NCBI GenBank assembly: GCA_018064925.1
Contig: JAGHUH010000025.1
Span: forward strand, 47,847 to 111,846
From: Candidatus Cacconaster stercorequi
GTDB lineage: Bacteria > Bacillota > Clostridia > Oscillospirales > Oscillospiraceae
Direction: 5' to 3'
DNA length: 64,000 nucleotides
A program made the position numbers and the translations under genes. Positions 16,201 through 22,559 of this stretch are shown piece after piece; the first letter of the stretch is position 1; each line of letters starts with the position of its first letter. Under the pieces are notes generated by a model. The model did no database searches. It was not told the origin of the DNA and was given only the letters and a program-made list of their open reading frames with translations.

Positions 16201-18651
16201 TTATTCTTTCGTTAAATGCGCACCTGCCGCCTTCAGCATCAGCTTCTTGGTGCCCACTTGGTCAAATGCTACTTCGATCAGCGCATCGCCGCCCATAGGC
16301 CGCACGCTCAGCACCATGCCCTGTCCGAATGCTTTATGGCGCACGCTGTCACCGGGCTGCAGATGCAAAAGCTGTGTCGGTGCAGTGGATGTCCGCACGC
16401 CTCCGGCAGCAGCCAGCGGTTTCTTTTTCTCTGTCGGACGAGTGGACGAATAGCCGGCACGCACCTGACTGCCATAACCGCCGTACGAGGGTGCATTTCC
16501 CCATCCATCGTTCCATTCGGATTCCGGTATTTTCGGTTCTGGCTTGCCCAGCCACTCCATATTTCCCTCCGGAATTTCCTCCAGAAAACGAGATGGCATC
16601 GCCGGTGTGGTACGACCGAACAGCATACGCTGTCGGGCATTGGTCATGGTCAGCTTCTCTTTGGCGCGGGTCATGGCAACATAGCAAAGCCGCCGCTCCT
16701 CCTCCATCTCCTCGTCATCGCCCATGGCACGGTTGCCGGGAAACAAGCCATCCTCCATGCCAACCACATATACCTGCGGAAACTCCAACCCCTTGGCCGC
16801 GTGCATCGTCATCATAGTCACGCAGTTATCACTATCGGATGCATCGTCCAGATCCGTATACAGGGCGATCTCGTCCAGAAATCCGGCCAGTGTGGGGTTA
16901 TCCGGATCGTTTTCCAGAAACGCCAGAATGCTGGAGGTCAGCTCCTGCACATTCTCCAGACGACCACGACTCTCCATGTCGTTCTTTTCCTGCAGCATTG
17001 CCACATAACCGGTGCGCTCGCACACCAGCTCATAAAACGCCACCAGCTCCATTTCGCCGGATTTCGCCCGTAATTCTTCGATCATATCTGTAAAGGTTTT
17101 CAGCTTGCCAGATGCGTTTTTAAGCTCGATATAGCGATTTGCTTCGCGGCAAATATCATACAGCGTCTTTCCGCTGGCTGTTGCCAATTGTTGCGCTTTA
17201 TCCAATGTAGCTGCACCGATCTTCCGCGACGGTACATTGATAATACGCCGCAATCGCAGATTATCCGTAGGGTTATTGATGACACAGAGATATGCCAGCA
17301 TATCCTTCACTTCGGCACGGTCAAAAAACTTCATGCCGCCGATGATCCGATACGGCACACCGTTGCGCTTAAAGGCATATTCCAACGCATTGGATTGGGC
17401 ATTCATGCGATAGAGAATTGCGTGATCCCGCCAATTCGCACCACGACGATAGTTCATCATGATTTGTCCAACCACAAAATTGGCCTCATCACTTTCATTA
17501 AAAGTGGTCTTGACCGTGACCTTCTCGCCACTTCCGTTCTCCGTCCAAAGCGTTTTGCCCTTGCGACCCCGATTGTTGCGGATCACTGTATTGGCCGCGT
17601 CCAAAATGTTTTGCGTAGAGCGATAATTCTGCTCCAAGCGAATGGTTCGCGCCCCGGTATACTGCTTTTCAAAGTTCAAAATGTTTTCTATATTTGCGCC
17701 GCGGAAACGATAAATACTCTGATCATCATCGCCTACCACGCAGATATTTTTGCGGCCGCCGGCCAAGAGGCTTGCCAACAGATATTGCAGATGGTTCGTA
17801 TCCTGATACTCGTCAATCAACACATAGCGAAACTTTCGCTGATAGTATTCCCGGGTCTCCTGACTGCTCTGAAGCAAATCCACTGTATGTAAAATGATAT
17901 CATCGAAGTCCAGCGCATTGGCATCACGCAGTTTTTTATTGTAAAGTGAATAAACTTTACCTATTCTGATTTTACGCCAATCTCCGTTCCTTTCCCAGAG
18001 TGCAGTAAACTCCTCCGGCGACTGCATATCATCCTTTGCCCGGGAAATAACGGAAATGATCTCCCGCACCGGAAATGTCTTCTCCTCCAGACCCAATTCT
18101 TTGAGAATATCCTTAATGACGCGCTTGCTGTCATCGGTATCATAGATGGTAAAGTCTCTGGAAAAACCGATTTTATCAATATCACGCCGCAGAATCCGAA
18201 CGCATGCAGAATGGAATGTGGATGCCCATACATCGCGTGCGGCCTCCGGCCCCAACATCCGCTCCAAACGCTCTTTTAGTTCATTGGCCGCCTTGTTGGT
18301 AAATGTAATCGCCAACACCTCCCACGGGCGTGCCGGCTCTACCGCGCACAGGTATTCTGCCAACGGTTTCTGCTCCGGATCCGGATACTGAACATACTGT
18401 TCCAGAAATTCTACCTCGTCAATAGAAACGGAAACGGGAATTTCGTCCGTGTCGCTGCCGCGTCCATAGCGCAGCAGATTGGCTACGCGGTTGATCAGAA
18501 CCGTTGTCTTGCCGGAGCCGGCACCTGCCAGCAATAGAAGCGGTCCCTCTGTACATAGAACCGCCTCCTGCTGCCGTGCATTCAGATGGCCGTAGTCGGC
18601 AGCAATTACCCGGCGTCTTGCCTGAATAAAGCGTTTTTCCAAATCGTTCAT
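16201..18651 (-). CDS. pcrA: ATP-dependent DNA helicase PcrA/UvrD
   Basis: An 816-aa superfamily 1A helicase for repair and removal of recombination intermediates. Motif I AGAGSGKTTVLINR lies near residue 42, then ITFTNKAANELKERL (Ia), LIDEYQDTN (II), GDDDQSIYRFRGA (III), LEQNYRS (IV), TMHAAKGLEFPQVYVVG (V) and VAMTRAKEKL (VI). The C-terminus carries the PcrA-specific Tudor-like domain (LQPGDSVRHKAFGQGMVLSV). It is about 70 residues longer than typical PcrA, mostly through an acidic insert between motifs I and Ia. Divergent from the radical-SAM operon across a region with LexA-like boxes. Confidence 0.96.
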   Translation of the reverse strand: MNDLEKRFIQARRRVIAADYGHLNARQQEAVLCTEGPLLLLAGAGSGKTTVLINRVANLLRYGRGSDTDEIPVSVSIDEVEFLEQYVQYPDPEQKPLAEYLCAVEPARPWEVLAITFTNKAANELKERLERMLGPEAARDVWASTFHSACVRILRRDIDKIGFSRDFTIYDTDDSKRVIKDILKELGLEEKTFPVREIISVISRAKDDMQSPEEFTALWERNGDWRKIRIGKVYSLYNKKLRDANALDFDDIILHTVDLLQSSQETREYYQRKFRYVLIDEYQDTNHLQYLLASLLAGGRKNICVVGDDDQSIYRFRGANIENILNFEKQYTGARTIRLEQNYRSTQNILDAANTVIRNNRGRKGKTLWTENGSGEKVTVKTTFNESDEANFVVGQIMMNYRRGANWRDHAILYRMNAQSNALEYAFKRNGVPYRIIGGMKFFDRAEVKDMLAYLCVINNPTDNLRLRRIINVPSRKIGAATLDKAQQLATASGKTLYDICREANRYIELKNASGKLKTFTDMIEELRAKSGEMELVAFYELVCERTGYVAMLQEKNDMESRGRLENVQELTSSILAFLENDPDNPTLAGFLDEIALYTDLDDASDSDNCVTMMTMHAAKGLEFPQVYVVGMEDGLFPGNRAMGDDEEMEEERRLCYVAMTRAKEKLTMTNARQRMLFGRTTPAMPSRFLEEIPEGNMEWLGKPEPKIPESEWNDGWGNAPSYGGYGSQVRAGYSSTRPTEKKKPLAAAGGVRTSTAPTQLLHLQPGDSVRHKAFGQGMVLSVRPMGGDALIEVAFDQVGTKKLMLKAAGAHLTKE

Positions 18652-18689
18652 AGCGTCCTCTTCCCTGCGAAATAAAAAATCTTGCCCCC

Positions 18690-18718
18690 ATTTTAATACA
18701 GATTTTTCTTTCGGTCAA
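18690..18718 (-). promoter_or_regulatory. SigA-type promoter of pcrA
   Basis: TTGACC - 17 bases - TAAAAT on the minus strand, about 40 bases before the pcrA ATG. A LexA-like box lies about 20 bases upstream of its -35. Confidence 0.7.
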
Positions 18719-18736
18719 CCACCTTCAAAAAATAAT

Positions 18737-18750
18737 GGAATTTTTGTTCG
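18737..18750 (-). promoter_or_regulatory. LexA (SOS)-box-like site 1
   Basis: On the minus strand CGAACAAAAATTCC matches 12 of 14 positions of the B. subtilis LexA consensus CGAACRNRYGTTYC. It lies between the divergent pcrA and radical-SAM operon promoters. Confidence 0.5.
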
Positions 18751-18758
18751 ATTTTCTA

Positions 18759-18787
18759 TTGACAGAAACAATTGTTCGATTTATAAT
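18759..18787 (+). promoter_or_regulatory. Consensus SigA promoter of the SOS-type operon
   Basis: A perfect TTGACA and a perfect TATAAT separated by 17 bases, about 37 bases upstream of the small ORF. The spacer contains LexA-like box 2. A fully consensus promoter under an operator is typical of a tightly repressed, strongly inducible gene. Confidence 0.85.
18765..18778 (-). promoter_or_regulatory. LexA (SOS)-box-like site 2, between -35 and -10
   Basis: On the minus strand CGAACAATTGTTTC matches 13 of 14 positions of CGAACRNRYGTTYC and lies wholly inside the spacer of the plus-strand promoter. Its centre is 28 bases from that of box 1. Confidence 0.7.
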
Positions 18788-18823
18788 GTGCATAGAACAA
18801 AGGTTCCACAGGAGGTAACTGAT

Positions 18824-18937
18824 ATGACTACTTTTGGCTTTTGCATGATTCTGCTTGGCGCAAGCGCTGTGTCCGCTAACCTGATGCGTCTGTTTGATCG
18901 GCTGGATCGCCCCCAACCCAAGCGCCGCGCAGCGTAA
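18824..18937 (+). CDS. 37-aa single-membrane-segment peptide, first gene of the SOS-type operon
   Basis: Too short for the track. ATG at 18824 is preceded by AGGAGG with eight bases spacing; 38 codons including TAA. The peptide MTTFGFCMILLGASAVSANL... has one hydrophobic helix (residues 4-20) and a short tail ending in basic residues (RPQPKRRAA), so it probably sits in the membrane with the tail in the cytoplasm. No family was recognised. It is the first gene behind the consensus promoter with LexA-like boxes, six bases before the radical-SAM gene. Small one-helix SOS proteins such as YneA and SosA inhibit division; a similar role here is a hypothesis. It could also be only a translated leader. 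Confidence 0.6.
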   Translation: MTTFGFCMILLGASAVSANLMRLFDRLDRPQPKRRAA

Positions 18938-18943
18938 CCCGAT

Positions 18944-20212
18944 ATGGAGTTGCTGGACAAGCTGGCTGTTCTGACCGACGCTGCCAAGTATGATGCAGCC
19001 TGCACCTCCAGTGGCGTACGGCGCGGTTTTCAGCCCGGTAAGATCGGAAACACTACGTCTTCTATTGCCGGATGCTGCCACAGCTTTTCAGCAGATGGGC
19101 GTTGTATTACGCTGTTGAAGGTATTGCTGACCAATTGCTGCGTCTACGATTGCAAGTATTGCGTCAATCGCCGTTCCAACGATACACGGCGTGCAAGCTT
19201 TACGCCAAAGGAACTGGCCGACCTGACAATTGGGTTTTATCGTCGCAACTATATTGAAGGACTTTTTCTGTCCTCCGGTGTGCTGCGCAATCCCGACTAT
19301 ACCACCGAGCAGATGATTTGCTGCCTGCGTATTTTGCGGCAGAAATATGGCTTTAACGGGTATATCCACGCAAAAGCAATTCCCGGTACATCGCCGGAAT
19401 TGGTACAGCAATTGGGCCTGTTGGCGGATCGTCTCAGTGTGAACATTGAACTGCCATCTGAACAGGGATTGCAGACATTGGCACCGGATAAAAACAAACG
19501 GGCAATTTTTGCCCCCATGAGGCAGATTCGAGATCAGACACGGCAGAGCACGGAAGAACTCACCAAATACAAGCATACCCCATCCTTTGCCCCTGCCGGA
19601 CAGAGTACCCAATTGATTGTAGGCGCCACGGCAGACTCTGATTGGCATATACTGCATTTGACAGAATCGCTGTATGACCGCTATCAGCTCAAGCGCGTAT
19701 TTTATTCAGCTTATGTGCCGGTGGTAGAAAATACACTGCTTCCCTCTTTAGATACCAAGCCTCCGCTCCTGCGGGAACACCGGCTCTATCAGGCCGATTG
19801 GCTGCTTCGTTTTTATGGTTTTCGCGCCAATGAACTGCTGGATGAACGGCATCCGGATTTTAACCCGTTACTGGATCCGAAATGCCACTGGGCATTGAAC
19901 CATCCAGAATTTTTCCCTGTAGAAATTATGCGGGCCGACTACGAAACTCTACTGCGTGTCCCCGGAATCGGGCCTATCAGCGCAAGGCGCATTATTTCCG
20001 CCCGCCGTGTTAGTCATTTGCGGCATGAGGATCTGAAAAAACTGGGCGTTGTTCTTAAGCGTGCCCAATATTTTGTTACTTGCTGCGGTAAAATGCGCAG
20101 CGGTCTGCAGTTTTCCGACACCACGCTGGTACAGCAGTTGGAAGCCGTAGAGCGTGGACAACTGCCTTCCGGTGAAATGCAGCAATTGTCCCTTTTTGAT
20201 ACTGTGGGGTGA
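18944..20212 (+). CDS. Radical SAM protein, putative DNA modification/repair (UDG-linked family)
   Basis: A 422-aa protein matching, from memory, the TIGR03916 family (rSAM linked to uracil-DNA glycosylase). The radical-SAM cluster motif is CCVYDCKYCVNRRSND (Cx3Cx2C) near residue 67, after CHSFSADGRCITLLKVLLTN; FYRRNYIEGLFLSSGV follows. The C-terminal half has a helix-hairpin-helix DNA-binding unit (LLRVPGIGPISARRIISAR). It binds a [4Fe-4S] cluster and S-adenosylmethionine; the substrate is unknown but DNA is likely. It overlaps the partner gene by four bases. The LexA-like control agrees with a repair role. The start is family-typical (MELLDKLAVLTDAAKYD). Confidence 0.93.
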   Translation: MELLDKLAVLTDAAKYDAACTSSGVRRGFQPGKIGNTTSSIAGCCHSFSADGRCITLLKVLLTNCCVYDCKYCVNRRSNDTRRASFTPKELADLTIGFYRRNYIEGLFLSSGVLRNPDYTTEQMICCLRILRQKYGFNGYIHAKAIPGTSPELVQQLGLLADRLSVNIELPSEQGLQTLAPDKNKRAIFAPMRQIRDQTRQSTEELTKYKHTPSFAPAGQSTQLIVGATADSDWHILHLTESLYDRYQLKRVFYSAYVPVVENTLLPSLDTKPPLLREHRLYQADWLLRFYGFRANELLDERHPDFNPLLDPKCHWALNHPEFFPVEIMRADYETLLRVPGIGPISARRIISARRVSHLRHEDLKKLGVVLKRAQYFVTCCGKMRSGLQFSDTTLVQQLEAVERGQLPSGEMQQLSLFDTVG

Positions 20213-21060
20213 ATTATATGCAGGATGTCATCTTTCAATATGACGGGACATTTGACGGCTTTCTGTGTTGTGTATTTGAAAGCTATGTATATAAAGAATT
20301 CCCCATCGCCTTTTATAGCGATGAGGAATGTTTTTCCCTGTATGAAGTCCGGTCTGTCATTACCTGCAGCAAACACGCGCAGCGCGTTTACCGGAGCTTG
20401 GTCAAAATATCAAGGCGAGCTGCCGGACTTATACGGCGGGCATTTCTGACCTGTATGGACGATAAAGAGCTGCATCTTTATGCCTTTATACGAAAGTTAT
20501 ACGCAGAGGGTCCCGCTTTTATGAAATGTCAGGCCGATGAGGTGTATCTACCGATCTGTCGGGCGGTTCGCCATCTGAATGGCGAGCTGGAAAAGCTGAG
20601 AGGTTTCATTCGGTTTTCAATATATGACGGTGTTCTCGGTGCGGAAATCGAACCCAAAAACCGCGTTTTGCCTCTTTTGCGCAGTCATTTCTGTAATCGT
20701 TATGCCAACGAAGCGTTTTTCATCTATGACCGTACGCACAAGGAACTGCTGCTGTACCACAATGGGCGCTCCCGCATTGTGTCGGTAGATCATCTGCGCC
20801 TGTCGCTTCCCGGCGAGGAAGAACTTTTGTACCGCCGACTGTGGAAGTGTTTTTACGAAACAATTGCCATCAAGGAACGATATAATCCACGATGCCAAAA
20901 TACATTTCTGCCAAATCGCTATCGTGGCACCATGACGGAGTTTCTGCCGACAGATTATGAAGTGCAGCAATCGCTGGTCACCTCTCCTCCAGCATCTCTC
21001 GCAATCGCGCCAACCCCTTTCGCTCAAGCCGAGATACCTGTACCTGAGATACATGAATGA
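20209..21060 (+). CDS. Partner DNA-metabolism protein (TIGR03915/DUF4130 type)
   Basis: A 283-aa protein of the family that accompanies the radical-SAM UDG-linked protein. It begins QDVIFQYDGTFDGFLCCVFESY and ends its conserved part near RYRGTMTEFLP. In some bacteria this protein is fused to a uracil-DNA glycosylase domain; none is present here. ATG at 20209 is inside the radical-SAM stop region (overlap of four bases); an ATG at 20218 is an alternative. The last ~30 codons run antisense into sigF and are Pro/Ala-rich, unlike the rest, suggesting the original stop was lost. The exact function is unknown. Confidence 0.88.
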   Translation: MNYMQDVIFQYDGTFDGFLCCVFESYVYKEFPIAFYSDEECFSLYEVRSVITCSKHAQRVYRSLVKISRRAAGLIRRAFLTCMDDKELHLYAFIRKLYAEGPAFMKCQADEVYLPICRAVRHLNGELEKLRGFIRFSIYDGVLGAEIEPKNRVLPLLRSHFCNRYANEAFFIYDRTHKELLLYHNGRSRIVSVDHLRLSLPGEEELLYRRLWKCFYETIAIKERYNPRCQNTFLPNRYRGTMTEFLPTDYEVQQSLVTSPPASLAIAPTPFAQAEIPVPEIHE

Positions 21061-21685
21061 TCCGCGCGGTCTGCTCCTGCGTTAAGCCTTTAAAAAATCG
21101 AAGCAATATCGTCATTTTCTCGCGCTCCGGCAAAGTCTCTATGGCTTCGCGGAGCGCTATTTTTTCTACCAATTGTTCTTCCGGTCCGTCTGTTCCAATC
21201 GTGGACTCCAGTGTCAATCCCTCGGCAGTTTCCTGCTGCAAAGATTCCGGGGCACCGGTGGCCAATTCTATGCTGGCAATCTCCTCTACACACATTCCCG
21301 TTTCGGCAGACAATTCCGATAATCGTGGCTCTCTCCCCAACCGGCTGCGCAATTTTTCGCGGGTACTCCACAGGGTTTGCCCCTTTTCCTTTATTGTACG
21401 CCCCACTTTAATTGCTCCGTCATCTCGCAGAAAACGGCGTATTTCTCCTGAAATTTTCGGTACCGCGTATGTAGAAAACTGTGTTCCATATGTAATGTCG
21501 AACCCCTTTACAGCTTTGATAAGTCCAATGCATCCAAGCTGATATAGATCATCAATTTCTACACCACAGCCATAGTATCGCTTTACGATAGACCAGATTA
21601 GTCCCGCGTTCTCTGTCAATATCTGCTGGCAGGCCACATCATCTCCGTCCTGGGCACGATCCAGCAGGGCAAACAATTCACTCAT
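20978..21685 (-). CDS. sigF: RNA polymerase sporulation sigma factor SigF
   Basis: A 235-aa SigF/SigG-type sigma. Region 2 contains YGCGVEIDDLYQLGCIGLIKAVKGFD and TYAVPKISGEIRRFLRDDGAIKV; region 4 contains LPEREKMTILLRFFKGLTQEQTARIIHVSQVQVSRLE. The gene directly follows spoIIAA-spoIIAB, which fixes it as SigF and not SigG. It drives the first forespore-specific genes after asymmetric septation. The start overlaps the spoIIAB stop by four bases. Its 3' end is overlapped by the convergent partner-protein gene. Confidence 0.95.
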   Translation of the reverse strand: MSELFALLDRAQDGDDVACQQILTENAGLIWSIVKRYYGCGVEIDDLYQLGCIGLIKAVKGFDITYGTQFSTYAVPKISGEIRRFLRDDGAIKVGRTIKEKGQTLWSTREKLRSRLGREPRLSELSAETGMCVEEIASIELATGAPESLQQETAEGLTLESTIGTDGPEEQLVEKIALREAIETLPEREKMTILLRFFKGLTQEQTARIIHVSQVQVSRLERKGLARLREMLEER

Positions 21686-22128
21686 CGTTTTCCGTTGAGC
21701 CGCATGGCAATTCGCTTGCGCATGGTGACCATTGTCCCCTTACCCGGCACGGATTTTATGTACAGTCGATCCATAAAGCTTTCCATGATGGTAAACCCCA
21801 TACCGCTGCGCTCTCCGCCTCCGGTAGTAAATAACGGCTCGCGGGCCTGTTCGATGTTTTCAATACCACAGCCCCAATCCCGCACGGAAATTTCCAGCTC
21901 ATTGTTGTCCAAAATCTTCATCTTCATAACGACCTTTCCCAGCTTTTCGGGATAGGCATGAACAATTGCGTTTGTCACAGCTTCGCTAACAGCCGTTTTA
22001 ATATCTCCAAGCTCGTCCAGTGTGGGGTCTAGCTGTGCAGCAAAACCGGATGCCGCAATACGCGCAAAGCTTTCATTGCTGCTGCGGCTTAAAAATTCCA
22101 GCGTAACATAGTTTTCTGCTCGTTTCAT
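21682..22128 (-). CDS. spoIIAB: Anti-sigma F factor SpoIIAB
   Basis: A 148-aa GHKL-type serine kinase and anti-sigma factor: N box EAVTNAIVHAYP, G1 box VRDWGCGIENIEQAREPLFTT, G2 box GMGFTIMESFMD. It holds SigF inactive in the predivisional cell and phosphorylates SpoIIAA on a serine. It lies between spoIIAA (14-base gap) and sigF (four-base overlap) in the standard operon. Confidence 0.96.
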   Translation of the reverse strand: MKRAENYVTLEFLSRSSNESFARIAASGFAAQLDPTLDELGDIKTAVSEAVTNAIVHAYPEKLGKVVMKMKILDNNELEISVRDWGCGIENIEQAREPLFTTGGGERSGMGFTIMESFMDRLYIKSVPGKGTMVTMRKRIAMRLNGKR

Positions 22129-22142
22129 ATATAGCTTCCTCC

Positions 22143-22448
22143 TTACTCAATCTCTACCAAGCGCGAAATTCCTGCTGCCTCAAAAACTTTTCGCGGCTGT
22201 GCATTTACCTTCTGCAGCACCAGACAGCCACCCAACTCACGCATTCGTTGCCGCATTCGAATCACCACGGCGATACCAGAACTGTCCATGAATGTTACAT
22301 CCTTAAAATCCAATATCATCTTCAGCGGTAGAGCGATTTCTATTTCCTGTTCCAATCGGCTCATCAATCCTTTTGCGCTGTGATGATCTAACTCACCTTT
22401 TAACTGGACGGTCAGGCACCGGTCATTGCTAATAGCTGCTATTTTCAT
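22143..22448 (-). CDS. spoIIAA: Anti-sigma F factor antagonist SpoIIAA
   Basis: A 101-aa STAS-domain protein. DFKDVTFMDSSGIAVVIRM holds the serine phosphorylated by SpoIIAB (DSSG). Dephosphorylated protein displaces SigF from SpoIIAB. The track ORF starts 11 codons early; the ATG at 22448 follows AGGGAGAAATATGT and begins MKIAAISNDRCLTVQLKGELDHH, which is family-typical. First gene of the spoIIA operon, just downstream of the valS terminator. Confidence 0.95.
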   Translation of the reverse strand: MKIAAISNDRCLTVQLKGELDHHSAKGLMSRLEQEIEIALPLKMILDFKDVTFMDSSGIAVVIRMRQRMRELGGCLVLQKVNAQPRKVFEAAGISRLVEIE

Positions 22449-22468
22449 ACATATTTCTCCCTGTTGGT

Positions 22469-22507
22469 AAAAAATAATCACCGCAGATCAATGATCTACG
22501 GTGATTA
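22469..22507 (-). terminator. Terminator after valS
   Basis: On the minus strand AATCACCGTAGATCA-T-TGATCTGCGGTGATTATTTTTT: about 14 bp of stem with one mismatch, then a T tract. It separates valS from spoIIAA. Confidence 0.88.
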
Positions 22508-22559
22508 TATCGTAAGTTATATTCGCTTTCTGTCGAAAGGCGCCCGGTATTCGTGAAAA

